Positions 35,133 through 44,807 of a stretch of DNA of 64,000 nucleotides are shown piece after piece. The stretch comes from Pseudocolwellia sp048296855 (GTDB lineage Bacteria; Pseudomonadota; Gammaproteobacteria; Enterobacterales; Alteromonadaceae). The notes beneath the pieces were generated by a model. It saw only the letters and a list, made by a program, of their open reading frames with translations, was not told where the DNA came from and made no database searches. Location of the stretch: NCBI GenBank assembly GCA_048296855.1, contig CP182631.1; one strand, 5' to 3'. Position 1 is the first letter of the stretch. The number at the start of each line of letters is the position of its first letter. A program made the translations under genes and the position numbers.

Positions 35133-36263
35133 CTAATATTTGAACTCATCTGGAATAGGGAGGTTTTTGGCTAAAGCTTTAGGTCGTTTACTTTTTCCTT
35201 TTTTATGTTCATTTAATTGATAAACAAATGCTAATACTTGAGCGACGGCAGCAAACAATTCTTCGGGGATATCTTTATTGACTTCAGCAGTATAATAAAG
35301 GGAGCGAGCGAGTGCGGGTGACTGTATAATTTCTACTTGATGTTCTTTAGCTATAGTGCGAATGTGCATAGCCATTTCATCTATCCCTTTTGCCACTAGC
35401 TGCGGAGCTCCGCCTGAAGAACCGTCATATTTTAACGCGATGGAATAATGAGTTGGGTTAGTAATAACTACATCTGAATCAGGCACGTCTTGCATCATTC
35501 GACGTTGCGACATTTCGTATTGAACACGTCTGATACGCCCTTTGATTTCGGGGCTACCCTCAGAATTTTTAAATTCGTCTTTAATCTCTTGTTTTGTCAT
35601 TTTTAACTGTCGATTATGTTCCCATGTTTGATAAGGGGCATCGATAGCAGCAATAATACCAATAGACAAAGCTAACACTAAAAACATCCACAATAGCATG
35701 TCTGTAGCATGCTCAAAATTAATGGGAATAGCTTCTAAACTTAAGCCTAATATTTGATCGAATAGACTCGTTAGTAGAAGAAAGGCAACAATGAACACAA
35801 CAAAAAACTTGAGTAATGATTTAATTAGTTCAACTAAAGCTTTAACCCCGAACATTCTTTTAAAGCCAGCAATAGGTGACATTTTACTTAACTTAGGTGC
35901 CATAGCCTCTGCCGAAAAGCTTATACCTCCTAACATAGTATTACCGATAAAAGCAGCTAACATGATAATAAAGAAAATCCATAAAAGCGGAGCAATAATG
36001 TCGGATACCGTACCTTGGGCAACATTAAATAAGGCATGAATATCTAAAGCTTCTTTTCGTGATAAGCTAAAAAAACGGGTCATAATATGCGACAGTGACT
36101 CCACTAAAGAGCTGCCTACCATCATGATCGCCACAGCGCTTCCTACTAATACAAACATTGTACCTAGGTCTTTAGAACGTGCTATTTGGCCTTTTTTTCT
36201 CGCTTCAGAAAGCTTTTTGGCCGTGGGTTCTTCGGTTTTTTCACCACTATCAGACTCAGCCAT
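35133..36263 (-). CDS. flhB: Flagellar export specificity switch FlhB
   Basis: 376 aa. Basic N-terminus (SGEKTEEPTAKKLSEARKKG), four transmembrane helices and a cytoplasmic domain with the autocleavage site VITNPTHYSIAL (cleavage between Asn and Pro of NPTH). It switches export from hook to filament proteins in concert with FliK. The start overlaps the fliR stop by one base (TAATG). It is the last gene of the fliK-flhB group. Confidence 0.97.
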   Translation of the reverse strand: MAESDSGEKTEEPTAKKLSEARKKGQIARSKDLGTMFVLVGSAVAIMMVGSSLVESLSHIMTRFFSLSRKEALDIHALFNVAQGTVSDIIAPLLWIFFIIMLAAFIGNTMLGGISFSAEAMAPKLSKMSPIAGFKRMFGVKALVELIKSLLKFFVVFIVAFLLLTSLFDQILGLSLEAIPINFEHATDMLLWMFLVLALSIGIIAAIDAPYQTWEHNRQLKMTKQEIKDEFKNSEGSPEIKGRIRRVQYEMSQRRMMQDVPDSDVVITNPTHYSIALKYDGSSGGAPQLVAKGIDEMAMHIRTIAKEHQVEIIQSPALARSLYYTAEVNKDIPEELFAAVAQVLAFVYQLNEHKKGKSKRPKALAKNLPIPDEFKY

Positions 36264-37045
36264 TATGCAGCCTTACAGCCAATTAAATAACAAGAGAACT
36301 CAAGCGCCCTTTGCCATTGTATTTGAAAATGTGTGAAAAAGTTCCCCATGGTTAGCCACATAATAAGTAGGCCTGCACACATGGTAATAGGAAAACCAAT
36401 AGAGAAAATATTCAATTGAGGAGCGGCGCGTGTCATAACACCAAAAGAAAAGTTAATAAGTAACATAGCGGTTAATGGCGCAATAGATAAAGATAATGCT
36501 GTAGCAAACATCCAACCTCCCCATTCAACCAACTCCCTAAACTTTGTACTATCAAAATCGTTAGAGCCGATAGGAAGCGTATCAAAACTTGTGACTACAA
36601 ACTGTAAATAAGCTAAATGCCCATCCATCACCCAAAAAAGTAGCGAAGATAATATAAGAAAAAATTGACCAACAGCAGGTACATTCATACCACTGGCAGG
36701 ATCGACTAAAGACGCAAAACCCAAACCTGTTTGCATGGCTATAATTTGTCCCGCTAGAATAAACGTATTGATCACAAGCGTGGTAACAAACCCCAGCATA
36801 ATGCCGATAATAATTTGCTTAGCAATTAATAAAGCCGTTGCGAGGGAAAATATATTACCTACATTTGATGGAGGTATAGCAGGCATTACAGCAACAGTAA
36901 CAACAACACATAAACCTAGTTTAATTGATGACGGAATAGTTTTAGAACCAAAACCAATCATACTCATAATTAATGCAGAAATACGCGTAAAAGGCAGAAT
37001 AAAATCAGCAATAAATTGGTTAATTACTGCGTCGGTAAATTCCAT
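36263..37045 (-). CDS. fliR: Flagellar export protein FliR
   Basis: 260 aa with about six hydrophobic segments, including PFTRISALIMSMIGFGS at the start and FASLVDPASGMNVPAVGQFF in the middle, both FliR landmarks. It forms the export gate with FliP and FliQ. It lies 15 bases after fliQ and shares a TAATG overlap with flhB. Confidence 0.96.
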   Translation of the reverse strand: MEFTDAVINQFIADFILPFTRISALIMSMIGFGSKTIPSSIKLGLCVVVTVAVMPAIPPSNVGNIFSLATALLIAKQIIIGIMLGFVTTLVINTFILAGQIIAMQTGLGFASLVDPASGMNVPAVGQFFLILSSLLFWVMDGHLAYLQFVVTSFDTLPIGSNDFDSTKFRELVEWGGWMFATALSLSIAPLTAMLLINFSFGVMTRAAPQLNIFSIGFPITMCAGLLIMWLTMGNFFTHFQIQWQRALEFSCYLIGCKAA

Positions 37046-37060
37046 TAGCTGAACACGCCA

Positions 37061-37330
37061 TTAGCTAACAACACTGGGAATACTACCTATTAATCGAATA
37101 GTAAAATCCATGAGCTGTCGTACCAACCAGTGCCCACCAAAAATTAAAGCAAGCAAAGTAACAATCAGGCGAGGTAAAAAACTTAATGTTTGTTCGTTAA
37201 TTGAAGTCGCCGCTTGAAAAACCGCAACCACTAACCCTATAAGTAAACTAGGAATAATAACCGCACTTACTAATATAATAACCAGAAATAAAGCATCGCT
37301 GAGGATGTCTACAAAGACCTCTGGATTCAT
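37061..37330 (-). CDS. fliQ: Flagellar export protein FliQ
   Basis: 89 aa from the ATG at 37328-37330, which overlaps the fliP stop by one base (TAATG). Two transmembrane helices (about 15-40 and 51-75) and the LVVAVFQAATSINEQTLSF hairpin identify FliQ. A longer reading from 37384 would add 18 residues out of character for this 89-90-aa family and is rejected. Confidence 0.95.
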   Translation of the reverse strand: MNPEVFVDILSDALFLVIILVSAVIIPSLLIGLVVAVFQAATSINEQTLSFLPRLIVTLLALIFGGHWLVRQLMDFTIRLIGSIPSVVS

Positions 37331-38154
37331 TAGCCGGCTCCCATCCCATAGCTGGTTGCAATAGTACCAATGACTAAATTCCAACCATCTACTAATACAA
37401 AGAGCATCAATTTAAAAGGTAAAGAAACAATCATGGGCGATAACATCATCATCCCCATCGCCATTAATATACTGGCCACCACTAAATCGATGATCAAAAA
37501 AGGAATAAATAACATAAAGCCTATTTGAAAGGCGGTTTTTAGTTCGCTGATGACAAATGCAGGCACGATAACCGTCATAGGTAAATCAGTAGGTTCATCT
37601 ACTTGTTCAATGCCCGCCATACTTGCTAAGGTGTCTAGATCTTTTATACGTGTTTGCTCAAGCATAAAAGCTCGCAATGGAACTTTTGCTCTGTCTATCG
37701 CTTCAACGGATGTTAATTGGTCTTGCAAGTAAGGTTGAATAGCGCGCGCGTTAATTTCGTTATATACCGGAGTCATAATAAATAGGGTCATAAACAAGGT
37801 TAAACCTACAACCACTTGATTAGATGGTGTTTGCTGCAACCCAATGGCTTGACGCAATATAGCCATAACAACAAGAATACGAGTAAAAGATGTCATCATA
37901 ATAACCGCCGCAGGAATAAAGCTGAGGGCGGTCATAAAAATAAGGATTTGGAGGGTTACTGAATATTCTTGCGAACCATCTGGATTAGTAGTGAGTTTTA
38001 ATGCTGACATACTTAAGTCTTCAGCATAACTAACACCGCTAAAAGCAAACATAGATAAAAGAATAAACACCAAGATAGGCAAACGCTGTTTAACAGTGTT
38101 TATGATTGCTTTGAGCTCTTTATTTCTCACGTTACTTACCATAGGTTTAATCAT
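37330..38154 (-). CDS. fliP: Flagellar export protein FliP
   Basis: 274 aa. A cleavable signal sequence (after about residue 44, VSYAED) precedes four transmembrane helices, with FTRILVVMAILRQAIGLQQT, LFMTLFIMTP and LPFKLMLFVLVDGWNLVIG. FliP is the main ring protein of the export gate. It overlaps fliO by 8 bases; the N-terminal extension before the signal is slightly long, and an internal ATG (fifth codon) could be used instead. Confidence 0.96.
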   Translation of the reverse strand: MIKPMVSNVRNKELKAIINTVKQRLPILVFILLSMFAFSGVSYAEDLSMSALKLTTNPDGSQEYSVTLQILIFMTALSFIPAAVIMMTSFTRILVVMAILRQAIGLQQTPSNQVVVGLTLFMTLFIMTPVYNEINARAIQPYLQDQLTSVEAIDRAKVPLRAFMLEQTRIKDLDTLASMAGIEQVDEPTDLPMTVIVPAFVISELKTAFQIGFMLFIPFLIIDLVVASILMAMGMMMLSPMIVSLPFKLMLFVLVDGWNLVIGTIATSYGMGAG

Positions 38155-38566
38155 TTTTTTTGATGCTTTTTTTTAGCATATTAACAACGGATTTATCAAA
38201 AAATTCAGTTGCACTTTTACCTGTTTCTAGCGGTTTATCTAACGTATCTAAAAGTGTAATTTGATTTGCAGTAACACCTAATACCAATTGTTTATCTGCA
38301 ACTTGTACCACAACAACACGCTCTTTAGTTCCTAAATGTACACTGGTAACAACTTTCAATCCCTGATTGTTACCTTGAGCGGTAATTTGAAATTTCTTTA
38401 AAAGGTAAGCACTTGCAATAACTACCAATAACACAAGAAATAACGATAAGATCATAGTGACTGGATCGGTACTCGCCGTCACATGTTTACCTACTTGTAC
38501 GGTTTTTTCTTCTGCAAAACTTGTAGAAGAAAAAAATGCGCCAACAAAAAACCAAAATGTTTGCAT
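38147..38566 (-). CDS. fliO: Flagellar export assembly protein FliO
   Basis: 139 aa from the ATG at 38564-38566, which begins a signal-like sequence MQTFWFFVGAFFSSTSFA. A start at 38617 would overlap fliN by 41 bases and put polar residues before it. A second transmembrane helix (about 40-60) and a small cytoplasmic domain (VTSVHLGTKERVVVVQVADK) follow. FliO assists FliP ring formation. It starts 10 bases after fliN. Confidence 0.9.
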   Translation of the reverse strand: MQTFWFFVGAFFSSTSFAEEKTVQVGKHVTASTDPVTMILSLFLVLLVVIASAYLLKKFQITAQGNNQGLKVVTSVHLGTKERVVVVQVADKQLVLGVTANQITLLDTLDKPLETGKSATEFFDKSVVNMLKKSIKKND

Positions 38567-38576
38567 TAATAATCCA

Positions 38577-38969
38577 TTATTTAAGTTTTTTAATTCGCTC
38601 AATTTGACTAATAACATCGGTTAAACGAATACCAAATTTGTCATTAACCACAACAACTTCACCGTGAGCAATTAAGGTTCCATTTACCATCACATCAAGT
38701 GCTTCACCTGCCACACGATCTAACTCTACAACAGAACCTTGATTTAACTGTAGTAAATTACGAATACTAATATTACTACGCCCTACTTCCATAGAAATAG
38801 TCACAGGAATATCTAAAATGGCATCAAGTTTACGCTTTTCATCTCCAGTTATTGGAGCGTCAGCTTCTAATTCGTCTAACTCAACGGGTTGCGCATCAGC
38901 CGCTTCGGCTTCTGCTTGCTCTTCCATTGCCTCATCCCACATGCCTAAATCTTCATTGTCATCGCTCAT
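38577..38969 (-). CDS. fliN: Flagellar motor switch protein FliN
   Basis: About 130 aa with an acidic N-terminus and the SpoA domain (about 50-130: LDAILDIPVTISMEVGRSNI, GSVVELDRVAGEALDVMVNG, VVVNDKFGIRLTDVIS). It forms the C-ring base with FliM. Start: AGAGG lies nine bases before the ATG at 38969 but only three before the ATG at 38975, so I prefer the former (MSDDNEDLG). Confidence 0.95.
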   Translation of the reverse strand: MSDDNEDLGMWDEAMEEQAEAEAADAQPVELDELEADAPITGDEKRKLDAILDIPVTISMEVGRSNISIRNLLQLNQGSVVELDRVAGEALDVMVNGTLIAHGEVVVVNDKFGIRLTDVISQIERIKKLK

Positions 38970-39043
38970 CGCCATTGACCTCTATCATATTTTTATTTAA
39001 TTCTATTTATCTACAACACATTGGTATTCATTTATGTGTATAG

Positions 39044-40111
39044 CTAATATTCTAAATCATCTTCCAAAAGATGAAGTTCGGCATCACTGTCTAAGCGTTT
39101 ACCGCCTTTAGTTAAAATAGTAAGTTCATTTTTAACTGATTCTGGACGTTTAATTTTTTCTTCTATTTTTAAAGCTAAGTGGTCGCGACTACGACCTAAT
39201 TTAGCTCTAAAACTTGGTAAACTTTCAACTAATACGGTGACATGCTCTGGCATATCGATAGGAATAATATCACCAGCTTCGAGTTCCATTATTTGTGATA
39301 AAGGTAATTCTACTTCTATGAATTTTGTTGATATACCAATTGGAACATCCATGATTTCATCACGTAATGCTTTAGACCAACGCATATCAGTGTCTTCTTT
39401 ATCACTTTGAACACCTGCATCTAATAATTCTCGAATAGGCTCAAGCATTGAATAAGGCAACGCTACGTGAAAATCACCTCCACCACCATCAAGCTCAATA
39501 TGAAATGAACTAATAACAACGACTTCGGTAGGGCTAACAATATTTGCCATTGAAGGGTTAACTTCTGAATCTAAATATTCAAACGAAACATCCATTACCG
39601 GCGACCAAGCTTCTTTATAATCTTCGAAGATTAATTTAAGTAGCATTTGAATAATACGACGCTCAGTAGGGGTAAACTCTCGCCCTTCAATTTTTGCATG
39701 GTAACGACCGTCGCCACCAAAAAAGTTGTCTACTAAAATGAAAACTAACCGAGCTTCCATGGTGATTAGCGCTGTACCTTTTAACGGACGAAATCGAACC
39801 ATATTCAAACTTGTAGGTACAAATAAGGTGTGAACATATTCACCAAACTTGATCATTTGAATACCGTTAATTGAAACTTCAGCCGTTCGACGCATCATAT
39901 TAAACAAACTAATACGCATATGCCGAGCAAAACGTTCATTCACCATTTCAAGTGTAGGCATACGCCCACGAACAATTCTATCTTGTGATGAAAAATCGTA
40001 GTCAGACATGCCATCAACGTCGGCACTGTCTTCTACTAATTCTTCTTCTTCAACGTCATCAACACCATGTAATAGCGCATCAATTTCATCTTGCGATAAT
40101 AAATCACTCAC
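39044..40111 (-). CDS. fliM: Flagellar motor switch protein FliM
   Basis: 355 aa. The N-terminal peptide LSQDEIDALL (residues 5-14) is the CheY-P binding segment. The middle CheC-like domain follows, with the GGXG region LDGGGGDFHVALPYS, then the C-terminal SpoA domain (VELPLSQIMELEAGDIIPID). It receives CheY-P in the C-ring and sets rotation. 68 bases separate it from fliN, 75 from fliL. Confidence 0.97.
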   Translation of the reverse strand: MSDLLSQDEIDALLHGVDDVEEEELVEDSADVDGMSDYDFSSQDRIVRGRMPTLEMVNERFARHMRISLFNMMRRTAEVSINGIQMIKFGEYVHTLFVPTSLNMVRFRPLKGTALITMEARLVFILVDNFFGGDGRYHAKIEGREFTPTERRIIQMLLKLIFEDYKEAWSPVMDVSFEYLDSEVNPSMANIVSPTEVVVISSFHIELDGGGGDFHVALPYSMLEPIRELLDAGVQSDKEDTDMRWSKALRDEIMDVPIGISTKFIEVELPLSQIMELEAGDIIPIDMPEHVTVLVESLPSFRAKLGRSRDHLALKIEEKIKRPESVKNELTILTKGGKRLDSDAELHLLEDDLEY

Positions 40112-40186
40112 TCAATAGTCTCTTTATTAGTTATCATATTTATTGTTATTTATATTTTATCTGGCGCATTATAACGAGATGTAAGA

Positions 40187-40735
40187 TTACTGCATTACAA
40201 AACCCGTAAATAACACTTCTTCTACAATTTTCTTATCTTCTATATCCATTAATACTTTTTGAATTTCAGACAAGGTTTTTTGTTTTAATGACACTTTACC
40301 TGCACTCGTAGCTAAATCGTCCGCATTTGACTGAGAGAAAACTGCCAATAATGTACTTTCAATTAATGGTATGTGTTTTTTAGCGGTTTCTTCATCGTCA
40401 CCACCTCGAACTAAAAGCTGAGCGCGTATTTCAACAAATCGATCGCGTGCCGCACCAGGTACATTAAATCTAAACGGCCTAGGCATAGGAACATAGATTG
40501 CTGTTCCCATTTCTGCTGTTGCAGGGCCTTCTTCAGAAGTTGCACCTTTACTTTCTCCACTATCGAGTGCTGCTTCTACCTCTGCGGCTGTAGGTTCGTC
40601 ACTTCCTCCCATAAAGAAAAAAGCCCCAGCACCAACTGCTGCTAAAATAACAACGGCAGCAATAATGATGATCATTTTCTTTTTGCCACCACCTGAATTA
40701 TCTAGTTCTAACTCTTCTTCTTTACCATCAGCCAT
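40187..40735 (-). CDS. fliL: Flagellar basal-body stator-associated protein FliL
   Basis: 182 aa. An acidic cytoplasmic tail and basic patch (GGGKKK) precede one transmembrane helix (about 21-45). A Glu-rich linker follows, then the FliL periplasmic domain (AIYVPMPRPFRFNVPG, FVEIRAQLLVRGGDDEETAK, VLFTGFVMQ). It rings the stator units and supports torque. It lies 78 bases after fliK. Confidence 0.95.
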   Translation of the reverse strand: MADGKEEELELDNSGGGKKKMIIIIAAVVILAAVGAGAFFFMGGSDEPTAAEVEAALDSGESKGATSEEGPATAEMGTAIYVPMPRPFRFNVPGAARDRFVEIRAQLLVRGGDDEETAKKHIPLIESTLLAVFSQSNADDLATSAGKVSLKQKTLSEIQKVLMDIEDKKIVEEVLFTGFVMQ

Positions 40736-40813
40736 TTCAATTCCTTAAGCTTATATACAACAATGGCTTAACTATAGCCTTGAATGGCAGCCTAGCCAAT
40801 GTGTTTTATTCAT

Positions 40814-42820
40814 TTAAGCGTAGTAATCAATGCCTGTTGATGAAGCTTTAATCACTTTTGATTGTTGTGCGCTTATAGACTGCTCTAAAGAGCCTTCTTC
40901 TTGTTGCTCAAATTGGCCATTTGAACCTTGACTATTTTGCTCTTGCATAGACGATTGGTTCGATTGTTGTTTAACATTTGCGCCACCAACATCAACACCA
41001 CTATCTGCCATCATATGTCTTAATTTATCCATGTTTTGTTCAAGAGCTTCTTTAGCTTGTTGATTTTGTACTACAAAATTCACTACAGCTTGTTCGCTTT
41101 GTAAATTAATACGTACTTGCATACGGCCTAATTCTGGAGGGTCTAATTGAATATCAACTTGCTGTATTTTTTGATTAATCATCACCATCACTTTATCTTT
41201 TACTGCATCGGTAAAATCTTTACGCATAATAGATATAGTTTCAGCTTGTTGAATAATTGCCGTTTTTTGCGTTTGAGCTAAATCTGCAGATATATTTTGC
41301 ATCGTATTTTCAAACGAAAGCTCATGTTCAATAAATCGCTCTTCTCCTTGAGAAATATGATTAACATCTCTTTGAGATAGGGTATCAAATAAAGGATTAA
41401 TACCTGAATTTAATTTAGCGTTGCTATTCAGAGGCTTTGATTCATTATTCATTATTTCATCAACAACACTCTCTTCTGTACTTTCAGTTTCCGTTTGTAG
41501 TTCAGACTCTATAGTTGCAGCAGACGATTGAGCAGTACTTTTATTTTGCTCAACTTGACTTTTTTCACCTATGATATTTTTAATCGCATTATTTTTTGTG
41601 CTAATAATAGAATCATCACCAGATGCTGTATCAATAAATTCTTCTGATAATTCACTTGAGGCTTGAATATTTTTACTTTCCTTCTCGTTATTATCGATTT
41701 TATTGGTATCTTTGGGTAGTGTTTGAAATTTTGATTGTGCAATAACTTGATCGGGGTTAGTGCCCGCTTTTTCAGCAGCAGTAACTACATTAAGATTTTT
41801 TTCAATGACATTATCTACCAGTTCAGGCTTTGGATGAGCGGCGTTATTTACGGTCCCATTTTTACTATCTGATACATTTTCAGATTTCCCGTTTACCTTT
41901 GCGTCTAGTATTGCGGGTCCTTCTTTTTCTATACTAATACTGTTTTCTTCAACCAGTGTTTTGGCAACACCTGATTGAACTAACATTTCAGGTGATACCT
42001 TTTTATCTATGTTTTCTGCACTATCATTACTATCTACTTCACCTTCGATGCCTTTAACATCAGCTTCTGCACTATTTTTAACAGATGTTTCAAAGGTATT
42101 TTTAAATGATGTGTTAGTGCTTTCTGTTTCTTTAGACTTAAGTAGTGCTTTTACTTTTTGTAGAATATCTGAATCTTCTGTTTCTACTTGGCTAGATACA
42201 GATTGTGCTATCAGTGTTTTATCTGTTTTGAGTGTGTTTGCATCTTCTTTCGCTTCAGGTGAATCCCCTACATTTTTATTAGGTGCATTAGCAGAATTTC
42301 TCTCTTTATTAATATTAGAAATATTCGACACTGCCTCATCCGTAGCCATTTCACTACTTGCACTTACTGTATTGTTTTGAGTATTCAATACTTTTTCAGA
42401 AGCATTTAAAAAAGATAATAATTGATCTGGTTGAGTAGTGGCTTGCTCTTTTGATGATTGAGTACTTTCGGGATCAACAACTTCAGTTTCTGAAAGGTTT
42501 TTATCTTGTTCTTCATTTTTTGTTTTAGCGGTTAATTCAGTATCAGTACTATTCTTGCTTTGTATTTCTTCACTTTTATCTTCACTTGCGTAGTTGTTAA
42601 TCTCATTTTCTCCATGAGATTTTTCATTGGCACATGAATGCTCCTCATTTTTGCCGTTTGTTGTAACACTGTTGCCGCTTTGAGCTTGCCCTTTATGTTT
42701 TTCCATTACATCAGAAAACAGTAAAGAACTTTCTTTACTTGAATCGTCAAAGCTACCACTTAACGCTTTTTTATCAGTAGGTTGAGTCGATTCTAGTGTT
42801 AACAAAGTCATATTAGACAT
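40814..42820 (-). CDS. fliK: Flagellar hook-length control protein FliK
   Basis: 668 aa. The first 470 residues are a low-complexity, Ser/Asn/Glu/Lys-rich ruler region without clear domains. The Flg_hook C-terminal domain follows (about 525-620), with VDIQLDPPELGRMQVRINLQ and a Gln-rich tail. FliK measures hook length while being exported and triggers the FlhB switch. Longer than the enteric protein (about 405 aa). A sigma-54 promoter lies 75-89 bases upstream. Confidence 0.93.
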   Translation of the reverse strand: MSNMTLLTLESTQPTDKKALSGSFDDSSKESSLLFSDVMEKHKGQAQSGNSVTTNGKNEEHSCANEKSHGENEINNYASEDKSEEIQSKNSTDTELTAKTKNEEQDKNLSETEVVDPESTQSSKEQATTQPDQLLSFLNASEKVLNTQNNTVSASSEMATDEAVSNISNINKERNSANAPNKNVGDSPEAKEDANTLKTDKTLIAQSVSSQVETEDSDILQKVKALLKSKETESTNTSFKNTFETSVKNSAEADVKGIEGEVDSNDSAENIDKKVSPEMLVQSGVAKTLVEENSISIEKEGPAILDAKVNGKSENVSDSKNGTVNNAAHPKPELVDNVIEKNLNVVTAAEKAGTNPDQVIAQSKFQTLPKDTNKIDNNEKESKNIQASSELSEEFIDTASGDDSIISTKNNAIKNIIGEKSQVEQNKSTAQSSAATIESELQTETESTEESVVDEIMNNESKPLNSNAKLNSGINPLFDTLSQRDVNHISQGEERFIEHELSFENTMQNISADLAQTQKTAIIQQAETISIMRKDFTDAVKDKVMVMINQKIQQVDIQLDPPELGRMQVRINLQSEQAVVNFVVQNQQAKEALEQNMDKLRHMMADSGVDVGGANVKQQSNQSSMQEQNSQGSNGQFEQQEEGSLEQSISAQQSKVIKASSTGIDYYA

Positions 42821-42894
42821 AAATATTCCTGCAAAAAATTTGCTTCCATTACCTTTTATTTAATAGGTATAAAAGGAGCTACTTTAAAATTAAA

Positions 42895-42909
42895 GCAAAA
42901 CATGTTCCA
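42895..42909 (-). promoter_or_regulatory. Sigma-54 promoter of fliK operon
   Basis: Minus strand TGGAACATGTTTTGC: GG-N10-GC, one mismatch to TGGCAC-N5-TTGC. It lies in the 104-base gap between fliJ and fliK, where no gene is present. Confidence 0.7.
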
Positions 42910-42924
42910 TACTGATATAAATCA

Positions 42925-43365
42925 TTACCTTTTTCGTCGAACAAATTGCTGAGTGGCTATTTCATCAAACATTTTTTGTTCTCTTTTGTTTTCAATTGAA
43001 GCTAATACTTTTAATTTTTTGTCTCTTAATAACTCAACCGCCTGTACCTTTTGTCTTTGTGCTAACCATTCTTGTTTACGCTTTTTCACCATAGCTTGGG
43101 CTTGGTTTAACGCTATTTGAACTTGTTCTGACGCATTATCTAGTTTTTTAATAAAAGCATGGAAGTGACTAAATGTATGACTATCAATTCCCTCAAGCGA
43201 ACGCTGGTTCAGTCGTTTCATGTACTCCAGTCGATATTCACTTACGCTATCTAAACGTTGTAAATTTTGTTGGTATTCAAATTCAGCTTCTCTTAAATTT
43301 TTAGCTGCCGTATTTTCATTTGTTTGCTCGTATTTATATAAAGTGTTTAGTTGCTTCATCGGCAT
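42925..43365 (-). CDS. fliJ: Flagellar export chaperone FliJ
   Basis: 146 aa, almost entirely an alpha-helical coiled coil rich in Gln, Lys and Arg, as FliJ is. It links the FliI ATPase ring to FlhA. The start is fixed by AAGGAGG six bases before the first ATG, a near-perfect ribosome-binding site. It lies 57 bases after fliI. Confidence 0.93.
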   Translation of the reverse strand: MPMKQLNTLYKYEQTNENTAAKNLREAEFEYQQNLQRLDSVSEYRLEYMKRLNQRSLEGIDSHTFSHFHAFIKKLDNASEQVQIALNQAQAMVKKRKQEWLAQRQKVQAVELLRDKKLKVLASIENKREQKMFDEIATQQFVRRKR

Positions 43366-43422
43366 AGAAAACCTCCTTTAAAAAATAGAGATAGCACAAT
43401 AAGGTCATCATTACGCATGAGT

Positions 43423-44778
43423 TTATTGGCCTTGCTGAGCATGGGCTTGTGCCGCAGATATAATCTCTTGTAGCTGACTTAAGCTTTGTTCGTATGGAAT
43501 AACTTCTGATATTTTTTGCTGTAAAAAGAAATTAATAACCGGCAGTAAGGTAATAGATTGATCAATACGCGGATCACTACCTTTACTGTAAGCACCAATA
43601 GAAATAAGATCTTTGTTTTGTTGATACAAGGAATAAACTTGTTTTAATTGCTGGGCAAGTTGTTGATGTTCTGGGCCTGTTACCATAGGCATTACACGAC
43701 TAATTGAGGCTTCAATATCTACCGCAGGGTAATGCCCTGAATCAGCTAAATCGCGTGAGAGTACAATATGCCCATCGAGTATTGCTCGAGCTGCATCAGC
43801 AATAGGATCTTGTAAATCGTCACCTTCTGTTAATACGGTAAAGAAGGCTGTAATTGAACCTTGTCCTTCGCCACCATTACCTGCTCGTTCAACCAATTGT
43901 GGTAATTTAGAAAATACTGAAGGTGGATAACCTTTAGTTGCCGGTGGTTCACCTACAGCCAGCGCAATTTCACGTTGAGCTTGGGCGTAACGAGTAATAG
44001 AGTCGATAAGTAATAAAACATTCAATCCTTGATCACGAAAATACTCACTAATTTGTACGGCCGTTTCACAACCTTTTAGTCGCATTAATGGCGAGTTATC
44101 GGCAGGGGCCGCGACAACTACAGCTCGTTTCCGCCCTTCTTCCCCCAGTATTTCTTCAATAAATTCTTTGACTTCTCGACCACGTTCACCAATAAGTCCT
44201 ACTACAATAACGTCAGCTGTTGTACCTTTGGTCATCATACCCAAGAGAACACTTTTACCTACGCCTGAGCCAGCAAAAAGCCCCATACGTTGGCCCGTAC
44301 CAACGGTTAAAAAGCTATTGATTGATCGAACACCAACATCTAAGGGTTCAGTTATCGCTCGTCGAGATAAGGGATTAATAGGTTTACCACTGTATTGATA
44401 GGTATCGAGATTTTTAATAGGCCCTTTACCATCAATAGGTTTACCCACACCGTCAATAACACGGCCAAGTAACTCCATTGAAAAAGGTAGTTTAGCTTTT
44501 GTCGCTAAAGGGACAACACGTGCGCCAGGTAAAACACCTTGTAGGCTTTCTTCTGGCATGAGATAGGTTTTTTCTTGCTCGAAACCAACCACTTCAGCAA
44601 TTAAATCGCCTTGTGATGTTTCAACTAAACATTGGCTACCTACGGGGGCTTTAACACCTACGGCTTCTAAGGTTAAACCCACAACACGCACTAATCGACC
44701 CGCCACTGATGTTTTGTGAGGATGGATCATGGTTTCGCAATTTTTAAGTCTTTCGGTGATGCGGTTATAGTCAAGCAT
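43423..44778 (-). CDS. fliI: Flagellar export ATPase FliI
   Basis: 451 aa F1-beta-like ATPase: GLFAGSGVGKSVLLGMM (Walker A, about 167-183), LIGERGREVKEFIEEILGEE, LLLIDSITRYAQAQREIA (Walker B) and GYPPSVFSKLPQLVERAG. It unloads chaperone-bound substrates at the export gate. It lies 29 bases after fliH. Confidence 0.97.
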   Translation of the reverse strand: MLDYNRITERLKNCETMIHPHKTSVAGRLVRVVGLTLEAVGVKAPVGSQCLVETSQGDLIAEVVGFEQEKTYLMPEESLQGVLPGARVVPLATKAKLPFSMELLGRVIDGVGKPIDGKGPIKNLDTYQYSGKPINPLSRRAITEPLDVGVRSINSFLTVGTGQRMGLFAGSGVGKSVLLGMMTKGTTADVIVVGLIGERGREVKEFIEEILGEEGRKRAVVVAAPADNSPLMRLKGCETAVQISEYFRDQGLNVLLLIDSITRYAQAQREIALAVGEPPATKGYPPSVFSKLPQLVERAGNGGEGQGSITAFFTVLTEGDDLQDPIADAARAILDGHIVLSRDLADSGHYPAVDIEASISRVMPMVTGPEHQQLAQQLKQVYSLYQQNKDLISIGAYSKGSDPRIDQSITLLPVINFFLQQKISEVIPYEQSLSQLQEIISAAQAHAQQGQ

Positions 44779-44807
44779 AATAGTTTTTTGACGTTATGAC
44801 CTTTTAC

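Noticed and set aside
37331..37384. Longer N-terminus for FliQ, and similarly for gspK, the E1 beta subunit and flrC
   Set aside because: Each extension lies inside the preceding gene, breaks the expected signal or domain start, and a well-placed internal ATG fits the family length.
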